A DNA stretch of 58,406 bases, from positions 26,265 through 84,670 of the forward strand of contig JANREX010000073.1 in NCBI GenBank assembly GCA_030758115.1, read 5' to 3'. Of the stretch, positions 1 to 7,924 are shown piece by piece; the first letter of the stretch is position 1; the number at the start of each line of letters is the position of its first letter. The stretch comes from Paracoccaceae bacterium (GTDB taxonomy: Bacteria; Pseudomonadota; Alphaproteobacteria; Rhodobacterales; Rhodobacteraceae). The position numbers and the translations under genes were made by a program. The notes beneath the pieces were generated by a model. It was not told the DNA's origin. It made no database searches and worked only from the letters and a program-made list of their open reading frames with translations.

Positions 1-795
1 CGCCGCAGCTGCGGCCTTGCCAGCGGCCACGAACCAGCCGCGCTGCTCTTCGGTCAAGCCATCCCAACGGATCTTGGACATCACCACGACAGCAGGGGAA
101 TAGACATGCTGCGTCAGCGTGACGTGCTTCTGGATTTCCCACATGTTGTTGGCAACCAGAACCGGGATCGGGTTTTCCTGACCGTCGATGGTGCCTTGCG
201 CCAGCGATGTCAGAACCTCGGTCCAGCTCATCGGTGTCGGGGATGCGCCCGCGGCCTCAAAGGCGGCGATATGCACGCGGTTTTCCATCGTGCGCAGCTT
301 CAGACCCTTGAGATCTGCGGGCGTGTTGATCGGCAGCGTATTGTTGGTGACATTGCGAAAACCGTTTTCGCCCCAGGCCAGACCGACAAGTTCATGCGCC
401 TGGAAGGTCTCCAGCAAGCCTTGGCCGATGGGGCCGTCCAGCACGGCATGCGCCTGATCATAACCTTTGAACAGGAACGGGAAGTCGAGTGCGTAAATCG
501 AGGGAACGAAGTTGCCGATCGGACCAGTCGACGAAATCGCAAGATCGACGGTGCCGATCTGCATGCCTTCGATCACGTCACGCTCGCCGCCCAAGGCGCC
601 AGCAGGCTTGAGGTTGATCGTGATCGACCCGCCGGACAGCTGTGCCATGGTGTCGGCAAAGGCCTTGCCGCCGTCGCCGTAGTGGGATTCAAGGGGTGGC
701 GTGAAAGCCAGATTGAATTCCTGAGCCATGGCTGCGCCCGCAGTCACCCCCAGAACCACGGCCACACCGGTCAGTGTCTTGTTGAACATACGCAT
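1..795 (-). CDS. dctP: TRAP transporter substrate-binding protein, DctP family (partial, C-terminus off the left edge)
   Basis: Periplasmic solute receptor of a tripartite (TRAP) uptake system. About 265 of the usual 320-330 residues are present. A signal peptide of about 23 residues ends in AGAAMA, followed by mature QEFNLAFTPP. The family signature is clear in the middle: a GLKLRTMENRVH stretch, then TPMSWTEVLTSLAQGTIDGQENP, whose arginine normally binds the substrate carboxylate. The ATG at 793-795 has a GGAGG-type ribosome binding site. It lies 55 bp downstream of the apnO-like gene on the same strand, so it probably imports the acid sugar that locus degrades. The membrane subunits would lie left of the window. 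Confidence 0.93.
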   Translation of the reverse strand, partial: MRMFNKTLTGVAVVLGVTAGAAMAQEFNLAFTPPLESHYGDGGKAFADTMAQLSGGSITINLKPAGALGGERDVIEGMQIGTVDLAISSTGPIGNFVPSIYALDFPFLFKGYDQAHAVLDGPIGQGLLETFQAHELVGLAWGENGFRNVTNNTLPINTPADLKGLKLRTMENRVHIAAFEAAGASPTPMSWTEVLTSLAQGTIDGQENPIPVLVANNMWEIQKHVTLTQHVYSPAVVVMSKIRWDGLTEEQRGWFVAAGKAAAAA

Positions 796-850
796 TTGGT
801 TTCCTCCCTTTAGCGTTCATTTGATCGGGCAAAGGCCCGATTTTCCGGGG

Positions 851-1681
851 TCAGGTGATCCGATCAACGCTCGCCGCGATTTCGTCATCGTCGAAACAGC
901 GCAGCCAGTCGTCTTTCATCAGGACCGGAATCCCGTATTCGATTGCCTTGTTGGCCGCGTCCGAGAACACGCCCTTGTGCTGGTCGAACATGACCGCACC
1001 CATGATGTTCATGTGCCCCAGCAGGAAATCGCGGGCGCAGTCATGGGGCACGCCTTTGCGGACGACTTCGTCCATCGCCATGCGCAACACCTTCATGAGC
1101 GAGCCGTTGACCGTCTCGGACAGGCCAGGCTCCAGCAGGGCAAACTGCTTGAGCGTCACGCGGTGCGAGCGCACCACGGGGGCGTAGATTGCCCTGCCGA
1201 CGCGGTCCCCCAGGGCATAGTGCTCTTCGGGCCCCTGGATGAGGACGTTGACGATGCCCTGATCCGCCGAGATGCCGCCAAAGTAGTCGCGGCGTTCTTC
1301 GGTCGTGTTGTCGTTGTTCCAGATCGGCGGATGGCAGGGGTGAGACATGAAATAGGTGACGTCTTCACGCTCGGGCAGGTGGCCGGCAAAGGGCGCCGCA
1401 CCGTCGAGAACAAAGATCATCGCGCCGGATTTCACCTTGCCGATGATCCCATGCGAGACTTTGCCGATCAGCGTATCCGGCACGGCAAGAACGATGATGT
1501 CCGCCCCGTCCAGGGCCAGATCCACATCGACGCAGTCCACGCCATAGGCTGCGCGCACTGCCGCCCGACCAGCCTCGGACACCTCGACATGCATGGTTTC
1601 GAATTCGTCGGTCTTGGCGAGATTCGCACCAAGGCGCATTCCCATTTTTCCGCCTGCACCAAACAAAGCCAGCTTTGCCAT
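851..1681 (-). CDS. apnO: ApnO-like NAD-dependent oxidoisomerase (phosphogluconate dehydrogenase C-terminal domain family)
   Basis: 276-residue dehydrogenase-like protein. The N-terminus has a Rossmann glycine motif, GAGGKMG, at residues 8-14, and a helical C-terminal half of the 6-phosphogluconate dehydrogenase type. ApnO converts D-apionate to 3-oxo-isoapionate with NAD. The assignment rests on family resemblance plus the divergent DUF1537 kinase and RuBisCO-like genes, which are the next two steps of that pathway. I chose the ATG at 1681 because it is preceded by GGAAGGG and starts MAKLALFGAGG; an in-frame upstream start at 1711 would add ten unconserved residues. A hydroxy-acid dehydrogenase acting on another branched or C5 acid is the alternative. 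Confidence 0.7.
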   Translation of the reverse strand: MAKLALFGAGGKMGMRLGANLAKTDEFETMHVEVSEAGRAAVRAAYGVDCVDVDLALDGADIIVLAVPDTLIGKVSHGIIGKVKSGAMIFVLDGAAPFAGHLPEREDVTYFMSHPCHPPIWNNDNTTEERRDYFGGISADQGIVNVLIQGPEEHYALGDRVGRAIYAPVVRSHRVTLKQFALLEPGLSETVNGSLMKVLRMAMDEVVRKGVPHDCARDFLLGHMNIMGAVMFDQHKGVFSDAANKAIEYGIPVLMKDDWLRCFDDDEIAASVDRIT

Positions 1682-1722
1682 GAATTTCCCTTCCACCTGC
1701 CCCCACCACATGGGTGGGAATA

Positions 1723-1770
1723 ATTTGACAACTGGTATGATCAGTATCTAAGCATATCTGCATGTCAAAT
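1723..1770. promoter_or_regulatory. Divergent promoter region with facing TTGACA boxes inside a perfect inverted repeat
   Basis: ATTTGACA at 1723-1730 and TGTCAAAT at 1763-1770 form a perfect 8-bp inverted repeat with 32 bp between. Each arm holds a consensus -35 box, one for the + strand kinase operon and one for the - strand oxidoisomerase/TRAP operon, so the two promoters overlap face to face. The -10 elements are not obvious by eye. A second inverted repeat, CCCACC/GGTGGG at 1702-1718, lies in the leader of the - strand operon. The layout suits co-regulation of both operons by one regulator; the regulator itself is not identified. Confidence 0.5.
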
Positions 1771-1799
1771 GATTTTCTGCAACGAGGGGGCAAAGGGCC

Positions 1800-3173
1800 A
1801 TGACGCAACCGACTGACAGGCTGCCTGACGGGCCTCTCGTCGCGTGGTATGCCGATGACTTCACGGGTGCCGCCGCAGTGATGGAGGTGCTGACCTTCGC
1901 CGGGCTGCCCGCGATGCTGTTTCTCGCGCCACCGACACAGGCCCAGCTTGCCCGATACCCCGACCTCAAAGGGATCGGCGTGGCCTCGACGGCGCGGGCG
2001 CAATCGCCGGAATGGATGGATGCCGAACTGCCGGATATTTTTGCGCAACTGGCGGCTCTGAAACCGGCGCTGATGCACTACAAGGTCTGCTCTACGTTGG
2101 ATTCCTCGCCGCAGGTGGGGTCCATCGGGCGGGCGATCGAAATCGGTGCGCGCGGGTTTTCACCAGCCGCCGTCCCGATCCTGATCGCAGCACCGCAGAT
2201 GCGGCGCTATCAATGCTTCGGGCATCTGTTCGCAGGCTTCGGTGATGCTGTCTTCCGGCTCGATCGGCACCCGGTGATGTCGCGCCATCCGGTCACGCCG
2301 ATGAACGAAGCAGATGTGGCCAGGCACATTGCCCTCCAGTCCGACAGGATCGATGCGCGATGCCTGACTTTGGAAGATATCGCGGCCGGGGCCACCTTGC
2401 CCAGGATTGCGGCCACACCGGGCAGAATCGACGCCGTCACGCTCGATTGCATGGATGAGCGGACAGAATCAGCCGTTGGTCGCCTGATCTGGAAGGGGCG
2501 TGACGCCAACCCCTTCGTTGTCGGTTCGCAGGGTGTGGAATATGCCCTCGTGCGTCACTGGCAAGACACGGGCCAGATCGCAGCGGTCACGGCACCGCAG
2601 GGTGTCGGAAAGGCCGACAGGATGGTTGTCGTATCCGGGTCTGTCTCGCCCACCACCGCTGCACAAATCGCATGGGCCAAGGCAAACGGCTTTGCGGGCA
2701 TCGCTTTCGATGCAACCAGCGTGTGCAGAGAGCCTGCTGACCTTGACCAGGAAATCGCCCGCGCTGTCGCGGCCTGTCTGGATGCCATCGACCGGGGGCT
2801 CGATCCGTTGGTCTACACCGCCGAAGGCCCCGATGACCCGGCGGTCGAGGCTTTCATAAGGGCTGCGGCAGGGCAGGATTTATCCAAGGTCAACCAACGG
2901 ACAGGCGACGCGCTCGGGCGCGTTCTGCACCAGACACTGAGTCACAGCGGCGTGCGCCGCGCCGTCGTTTCGGGCGGTGACACGTCAGGCCATGCGACAC
3001 GGCAACTGGGCATTCACGCCCTGTCAGCCCTGGCACCCACCATTCCGGGGGCCGCACTGTTTCAAGCCCATGCGGACGGGCCGATGGACGGCCTTCAGCT
3101 TGCGCTCAAGGGCGGCCAGATGGGCAGCCATGATTACTTCGGCTGGATCCGAAGCGGAGGAGGACCACGATGA
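1800..3173 (+). CDS. oiaK: DUF1537 four-carbon/branched acid sugar kinase, 3-oxo-isoapionate kinase-like
   Basis: 457 residues, full length for the DUF1537 kinase family, which phosphorylates oxo-tetronates and related acids with ATP. The N-terminal substrate domain starts with ADDFTGAA (residues 18-25) and carries KVCSTLDSS at 95-103. The C-terminal nucleotide-binding domain has SGSVSP at 279-284 and SGGDTSG at 391-397. The start at 1800 follows a purine-rich GGGGCAAAGGG. It overlaps the next gene by ATGA, so the two are translationally coupled. Pairing with a RuBisCO-like protein and an ApnO-like enzyme favours 3-oxo-isoapionate as substrate over erythronate or threonate derivatives. Confidence 0.85.
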   Translation: MTQPTDRLPDGPLVAWYADDFTGAAAVMEVLTFAGLPAMLFLAPPTQAQLARYPDLKGIGVASTARAQSPEWMDAELPDIFAQLAALKPALMHYKVCSTLDSSPQVGSIGRAIEIGARGFSPAAVPILIAAPQMRRYQCFGHLFAGFGDAVFRLDRHPVMSRHPVTPMNEADVARHIALQSDRIDARCLTLEDIAAGATLPRIAATPGRIDAVTLDCMDERTESAVGRLIWKGRDANPFVVGSQGVEYALVRHWQDTGQIAAVTAPQGVGKADRMVVVSGSVSPTTAAQIAWAKANGFAGIAFDATSVCREPADLDQEIARAVAACLDAIDRGLDPLVYTAEGPDDPAVEAFIRAAAGQDLSKVNQRTGDALGRVLHQTLSHSGVRRAVVSGGDTSGHATRQLGIHALSALAPTIPGAALFQAHADGPMDGLQLALKGGQMGSHDYFGWIRSGGGPR

Positions 3174-4441
3174 ACCGTATCACAGCAACCTATGACATCG
3201 AATCGCCCGTCGGCATCGCCCGCGCCGCGGAAGTGCTGGCCGGCGAGCAATCCACCGGCACCTTCACCCGACTGGCCGCAGAAACAGACGCGTTGCGCGA
3301 ACGCTCTGCCGCACGGATCGAGAAGATCGAGATCACGGGCAGCCGTCAAAAGCCCTCCTTGCCCTGCCGCAAAACGGCCGAGCAATATGAGAGAGGCACG
3401 GTTACCATCAGCTGGTCGCTGGACAATTTCGGCACCTCGCTGCCGACGCTTCTGTCCACATTGGCCGGCAACCTGTTCGAACTGGCAGAGCTGTCAGCCA
3501 TCCGCCTCGTCGACATGCAGTTGCCGCGCGCCTTCGCCACGGATCACCCCGGCCCACAGTTTGGCGCGCAGGGCACGCGGGACTTCATGGGCGGTCATGA
3601 GGGTCCCGTGATCGGCACGATCATCAAGCCCAGCGTCGGGCTGAACCCTGCGGAAACGGCCGCCCTCGTGCAGACGCTGGTCGAGGCCGGTATCGACTTT
3701 ATCAAGGACGACGAATTGCAGGCAAACGGTCCCCATTGCCCGTTCGATGAGCGGGTCAAAGAGGTCACGCGCGTGCTCAATGCCCATGCCGACAAGACAG
3801 GCAAGCGGGTCATGTATGCGTTCAATCTTACCGATGAAATCGAACGGATGTGGCGAAATCTGGAACTGCTCGAAGCACATGGCGGCACCTGTGCGATGGT
3901 CTGCATGAATTCCGTCGGCCTTGCGGGCCTGCGTGCCCTGCGCAACCGCAGCCGCATGACAATCCACGGACACCGCGCTGGTTGGGGGATCTATTCCCGC
4001 TCTCCTGACATCGGGATCAGCTTTCCCGTCATGCAAAAACTCTGGCGTCTGAGTGGGGCCGACCATTTGCATGTGAACGGGCTGGCGAACAAATTCACCG
4101 AAACCGATGATGTGGTCGCGCAATCCGCAACCTCGGTTCAAACACCTTTGGCTGATGGTGGCCCTGCGCATCTGGCAATGCCGGTCTATTCCTCCGGTCA
4201 AACCGTCTGGCAGATCGATCCGGCCCGCAGCCTGCTGGGCAATGATGATTTCATCTTCTGCGCTGGGGGGGGCATTCTGAGCCACCCGCATGGCGCGGCC
4301 GCAGGTGTCATCGCCCTGCGCCAGGCCGCAGATGCTGCCCGCAAGGGGATCGAGATAAGCAAATATGCCGCAGAGCATCCCGAACTGCAGGCGGCTGTCG
4401 ACACGTTTCCGAAATCAATCGTCGCGTTGAAGGGCCGGTAA
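3170..4441 (+). CDS. RuBisCO-like protein (form IV), probable 3-oxo-isoapionate-4-phosphate decarboxylase or transcarboxylase/hydrolase
   Basis: 423-residue RuBisCO large-subunit superfamily protein. By eye it retains counterparts of RuBisCO E60 (E26, in AGEQSTGTF), N123 (N101), K175 (K153, in GTIIKPSVG), the carbamylated lysine and metal ligands K201/D203/E204 (K179/D181/E182, in FIKDDE), H294/R295 (H268/R269), H327 (H301), K334 (K308), S379 (S341) and the phosphate loop (GGGILSHPHG, 366-375). The clear change is K177 to S155. Known RuBisCO-like proteins of the D-apionate route are OiaX (decarboxylase) and OiaT (transcarboxylase/hydrolase); I cannot choose between them without a tree. The start has GGAGG eight bases upstream and overlaps the kinase stop. 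Confidence 0.85.
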   Translation: MNRITATYDIESPVGIARAAEVLAGEQSTGTFTRLAAETDALRERSAARIEKIEITGSRQKPSLPCRKTAEQYERGTVTISWSLDNFGTSLPTLLSTLAGNLFELAELSAIRLVDMQLPRAFATDHPGPQFGAQGTRDFMGGHEGPVIGTIIKPSVGLNPAETAALVQTLVEAGIDFIKDDELQANGPHCPFDERVKEVTRVLNAHADKTGKRVMYAFNLTDEIERMWRNLELLEAHGGTCAMVCMNSVGLAGLRALRNRSRMTIHGHRAGWGIYSRSPDIGISFPVMQKLWRLSGADHLHVNGLANKFTETDDVVAQSATSVQTPLADGGPAHLAMPVYSSGQTVWQIDPARSLLGNDDFIFCAGGGILSHPHGAAAGVIALRQAADAARKGIEISKYAAEHPELQAAVDTFPKSIVALKGR

Positions 4442-4649
4442 GCATCTGGCGCAACGCGCTTGCCCATGCATCCAGCACTATTTCTTTATTGTCGGTCGGC
4501 AGCAGGACAGGAGCGAAATCTCATCAGTATCCTTGGGTTGATCCCCTATCAAAAGCTGAGTGGAAAAATTCCGGGATCGCTATATGATCGATCAGGCGAA
4601 CGAACTGCAGGACAAGGTTGCCCTCTTTGCGCAAATTGGAAAAACCAAC

Positions 4650-5264
4650 GTGAAATCCAGAATTCTGATCGCGGATGATCACGACCTCGTACGTGAGACT
4701 GTGGCGTCCTATCTGGCCACTGCCGCTGACGTCGAGGTAAGCCAAAGCCGCAATCTGGATGAGGCGTTGGAACAGATCGGCACCCATGGGGCATTCGATC
4801 TTGTCTTGCTGGACCTGACCATGCCCGGCATGACCATGCCGAACGGCCTGACGCGCTGCCTTGATGCGAACCGACCCGGACCGGTTGCCTTGCTGACCGG
4901 GACCTCCTCGGAGGAGATCGAGCATCGCGCGATCATGGACGGGGCGGCCGATTATCTGCCCAAGACGCTGTCGCCGAAAGCTTTGGTCGCCCGTGTCAGG
5001 CGGATCCTGTCCGGCCATGTGGCCCATTCGGATGCGAAACATTCCGAAACCGAGGGCGAGGCCGTCGGCACGCCGGTTCTGACGCGCCGGGAAAAGGATG
5101 TGCTGCATGGGATCTGTGCGGGCAAATCCAACCGGGACATCTCGCAGGATCTCGATGTGCAGGAAGTGACGGTCAAGTTGCATGTCAAGACCCTCAGCCG
5201 CAAGATCGGGGCACGCAACCGGACCCATGCCGCCCTGATCGCGCGCGAACTGCACCTGATCTGA
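4650..5264 (+). CDS. Two-component response regulator, NarL/FixJ (LuxR HTH) type
   Basis: Receiver domain at residues 4-120 with the acidic pair in RILIADDHD, phosphoacceptor D55 in LVLLDLTMPG, and conserved switch threonine in LLTGTSS. A LuxR-type helix-turn-helix follows at about 135-200 (LTRREKDVL...TVKLHVKTLSRKIG). The GTG at 4650 gives a normal 204-residue protein starting just before the first beta strand, with a GGA box in range; in-frame ATGs at 4560 and 4584 would add 22-30 unconserved residues and have no good ribosome binding site. No sensor kinase is adjacent, so its input is unknown. It lies about 210 bp after the RuBisCO-like gene, probably with its own promoter. Confidence 0.88.
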   Translation: MKSRILIADDHDLVRETVASYLATAADVEVSQSRNLDEALEQIGTHGAFDLVLLDLTMPGMTMPNGLTRCLDANRPGPVALLTGTSSEEIEHRAIMDGAADYLPKTLSPKALVARVRRILSGHVAHSDAKHSETEGEAVGTPVLTRREKDVLHGICAGKSNRDISQDLDVQEVTVKLHVKTLSRKIGARNRTHAALIARELHLI

Positions 5265-5290
5265 CCCCGTGCCGGACGGGCATGAATGAA

Positions 5291-5316
5291 AAAGCCGGGC
5301 CATGCTGCCCGGCTTT
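5291..5316. terminator. Bidirectional Rho-independent terminator between convergent genes
   Basis: AAAGCCGGGC-CATGCT-GCCCGGCTTT: perfect 10-bp stem with a 6-nt loop, A-rich on the left and T-rich on the right. It sits between the response regulator (+) and the methyltransferase (-), where both transcripts end. Confidence 0.85.
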
Positions 5317-5341
5317 CGCATTCTCGCCAAATGGGTCCGGG

Positions 5342-6397
5342 TCAGCCGCGGCGGCGGCGTCCCCCTGCCCGGCCACCCCGGCCACCTTCGCCCTCGGCAG
5401 AAGGCGCGCGGTTGAACCGGATCCACTCCCCGCCCGAGGGATCGTTGTTGGTCAGGAAGTTGGCGGCGCGGATCGCCTCCATCTCGGACCCGGCGCGCGG
5501 CTTGGTCGATCCCAGTCCGGTCAGCTGGCAGAAGAGTTCCAGGTCCATGTCGTCAGGCACGATGATGCCCGCCGCGGCCAGGGCCAGCTTCTTTTCCTCG
5601 ATCTTGGACATCGGCACGGGCAGCGCGATCGGGTTCATGATCGCCGAGGTCATGCCGGCGGTGATCGCCATCGGCAGGAAGGCGTTGTTGATCCCGTGAC
5701 GGTTCGGCAGGCCGAAGCTGATGTTGGAGGCGCCGCAGGTCGTGTTGACGCCCAGCTCCTCGCGCAGGCGGCGCACCAGTGCAAAGACCTGCAAACCGGC
5801 CGTTCCCATGGCGCCGATCGGCATGACCAGCGGATCGACCACGATGTCATGGGCGGGAATGCCGAAATCGGCGGCGCGCTGCACGATCTTCTTGGCCACT
5901 TCGAAGCGCACGTCGGGGTCTTCGGAAATGCCCGTGTCGTCGTTCGAAATCGCCACGACAGGCACGTTGTATTTCTTGACCAGCGGCAGCACGAATTCCA
6001 GCCGATCCTCTTCGCCGGTGACCGAGTTCAGCAGCGGACGGCCTTCGGTGACCTTCAGCCCCTCCTCCAGCGCCGCAGGCACCGAACTGTCGATGCACAG
6101 CGGCACATCGACCAGCCCCTGCACCAGTTCCAGCATCTTGCGCATCAGGGGCGGTTCGGTCTCGTTCGGGTTGGGGTTGGAGTTGTAGACGACACCCGCA
6201 TTCACATCCAGAACCGTGGCCCCGGCCGCGACCTGCGCCAGCGCATCCCTTTCGACGGTCGAGAAATCGCCCGCCTCAAGCTCGGCGGCCAGCTTCTTGC
6301 GCCCCGTGGGGTTGATACGCTCGCCGATCACGCAGAAAGGCTGATCAAAGCCGATGATTGCGGTCTTGGTCTTGGATTCGATGATCGTGCGGGTCAT
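5342..6397 (-). CDS. Methyltetrahydrofolate:corrinoid methyltransferase (pterin-binding domain protein)
   Basis: 351-residue TIM-barrel protein of the dihydropteroate synthase / MetH pterin-binding family. Visible motifs: VIGERINPTGR near residue 23, ATVLDVNAG, and a late CGASNISFGLPNR that is typical of methyltetrahydrofolate-corrinoid methyltransferases. It transfers methyl groups between a corrinoid protein and tetrahydrofolate. The C-terminus is an unusual Gly/Arg-rich tail (about 20 residues, ending RAGGRRRRG). It follows methylenetetrahydrofolate reductase on the same strand with an 8-bp gap, so the two handle the same one-carbon pool. No corrinoid protein or substrate methyltransferase is in the window. 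Confidence 0.85.
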   Translation of the reverse strand: MTRTIIESKTKTAIIGFDQPFCVIGERINPTGRKKLAAELEAGDFSTVERDALAQVAAGATVLDVNAGVVYNSNPNPNETEPPLMRKMLELVQGLVDVPLCIDSSVPAALEEGLKVTEGRPLLNSVTGEEDRLEFVLPLVKKYNVPVVAISNDDTGISEDPDVRFEVAKKIVQRAADFGIPAHDIVVDPLVMPIGAMGTAGLQVFALVRRLREELGVNTTCGASNISFGLPNRHGINNAFLPMAITAGMTSAIMNPIALPVPMSKIEEKKLALAAAGIIVPDDMDLELFCQLTGLGSTKPRAGSEMEAIRAANFLTNNDPSGGEWIRFNRAPSAEGEGGRGGRAGGRRRRG

Positions 6398-6405
6398 GGG
6401 TCAGC

Positions 6406-7344
6406 TTATCCTTGGGTCTGTGCGGCAGGCGCGCCAGAGCGCCCGCCATGTTGAATGGCCCAGTTGGCATTGGTCGCGATGCCGCCAAGCGGGAAGAAAT
6501 GGACATTCTCGATGTTGAAATCGGGGTTCGCCGCCTTGTGCGCGGCCAGTTCGGACAGAACATCCGTCGGCTCGTAGGGCAGCAGCAGCTTGGACACATC
6601 CATCGCGCGCTTTTGCAGAACCTTCAGCGAGGGGCCGACACCGCAGGCGATGGCGAACTTGATCAGCGTCTGCAGCTTGGCAGGGCCCGCGATGCCGATA
6701 TGGATCGGCAGGTCGATGCCTTCGGCGCGCAGGCGGTCGGCCCAGGCGATGATCGGCTTGGCGTCAAATGCGAATTGCGTGGCCATCGCCATCTTGGCGT
6801 CGGTGCGTTCCGAAAACGCCTGCTTCCAGCGCAGCGCCTCCATCACGATGCGGTCGCCGCCATCGGTGTCGATGTCGCGATTGCCTTCGGGATGGCCTGC
6901 GACGTGCAGGCGGGTGAAGCCGTCGAACAGGCCGGTTTCCATCAACTGCATCGAGCTGTCGAAATCGCCTGCGGGCGTGCTGACGCCACCGCCCAGCAGC
7001 AGCGCCTGGTCAACGCCCGCCTCGCCCTTGTAGCGCGCGATCCAATCGGCCAGCATGGCGCGGTCCTTGATGATGCGTGCGGGGAAATGCGGCATCACCG
7101 GATAGCCGTCGCGCGCCAGGCGGCGGGCGGTGGCGACCATGTCCTCGATCGGGGTGCCTTCGATATGGGCGATGTAGACGCGCGTGCCTTCGGGCAGCAG
7201 GGCGCGAAAATCCTCGACCTTCTCGGCGGTGCGCGGCATCACCTCGATCGAATAGCCTTTCAGAAAGGCCTCGACCTGCGCATTCACCGGGCCTGTGCCC
7301 GAGGTCTGGCTGTCGTCACGTTTGCGGAAATTCAACAGTGCCAT
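6406..7344 (-). CDS. Methylenetetrahydrofolate reductase family protein
   Basis: 312-residue TIM-barrel flavoprotein family that interconverts methylene- and methyl-tetrahydrofolate. The sequence has MPHFPARIIKD in the barrel and MATQFAFDAKPIIAW, matching the 'TQ.F.F' region of MetF proteins, then IHIGIAGPAKL. The start at 7344 (MALLNFRKRD) has GGGAGG seven bases upstream. An earlier in-frame ATG at 7380 overlaps the previous stop by ATGA but has no ribosome binding site. It sits between the small 'virulence factor' gene and the methyltransferase. It differs from housekeeping MetF in length and context, so it probably serves catabolic demethylation rather than methionine synthesis (inference). 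Confidence 0.85.
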   Translation of the reverse strand: MALLNFRKRDDSQTSGTGPVNAQVEAFLKGYSIEVMPRTAEKVEDFRALLPEGTRVYIAHIEGTPIEDMVATARRLARDGYPVMPHFPARIIKDRAMLADWIARYKGEAGVDQALLLGGGVSTPAGDFDSSMQLMETGLFDGFTRLHVAGHPEGNRDIDTDGGDRIVMEALRWKQAFSERTDAKMAMATQFAFDAKPIIAWADRLRAEGIDLPIHIGIAGPAKLQTLIKFAIACGVGPSLKVLQKRAMDVSKLLLPYEPTDVLSELAAHKAANPDFNIENVHFFPLGGIATNANWAIQHGGRSGAPAAQTQG

Positions 7345-7376
7345 AGCGGCCTCCCACAGGCGCGGCGGGGTCGTGC

Positions 7377-7685
7377 TCATTCAGCAGCGGCCCATCCGTC
7401 ATTGGCGATCAGGGCCTTGATGCGGTCCTGGTCATATTCGGCCTCAAGCCTTGCAGCCTCGGCCTCGGCGATCTCCGAGGGGTTGTCCCCCTCGACCGTG
7501 TAGGGATCTGCCTTGCGCCATTCGGCAAGATAGTCATCCGTGCCTGCCGCACCCGTCTTCATCGCGGCGCGGTCGATCGCCTGCTCGAAGCGTTCGGCCA
7601 GCTGCCGTTTCGCGCCGCTGCGGCCCCGGCCAACGATGACCTGGGCAGGTATGTCGCGCCAATAGACGATGGTGACATCAGGCAT
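7377..7685 (-). CDS. Small conserved 'virulence factor' family protein
   Basis: 102 residues starting MPDVTIVYWRDIPAQVIVG, the hallmark N-terminus of the family named 'virulence factor' (conserved virulence factor C domain). The biochemical role is unknown and the name should not be taken literally. It is the first gene of a three-gene - strand operon with methylenetetrahydrofolate reductase and methyltetrahydrofolate methyltransferase; the repeated pairing in related bacteria suggests a role in one-carbon transfer, perhaps as a subunit or chaperone. The C-terminal half is rich in Glu and Ala and probably helical. Confidence 0.8.
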   Translation of the reverse strand: MPDVTIVYWRDIPAQVIVGRGRSGAKRQLAERFEQAIDRAAMKTGAAGTDDYLAEWRKADPYTVEGDNPSEIAEAEAARLEAEYDQDRIKALIANDGWAAAE

Positions 7686-7924
7686 GGATTGATTCCCCTG
7701 TTACGGTTCGCCCTGTCTACTGCCCTTCCCTTGCGACAAAGAGGCGATTTTCGACAGATGGGCCGCACGTTGCGACCTCGTCCTGTCTACACCGCATTGC
7801 CCTGCCCGCGCCACGGGTCGGGATCGGAAAAATCCTAAAGATGATCTTGAGCCAACCGGAACGCTTGCGCGCGGGTCATGATCTCACTACCTTTGGGGTA
7901 ACTCGAAATGGAGGGCGTGTTCCA

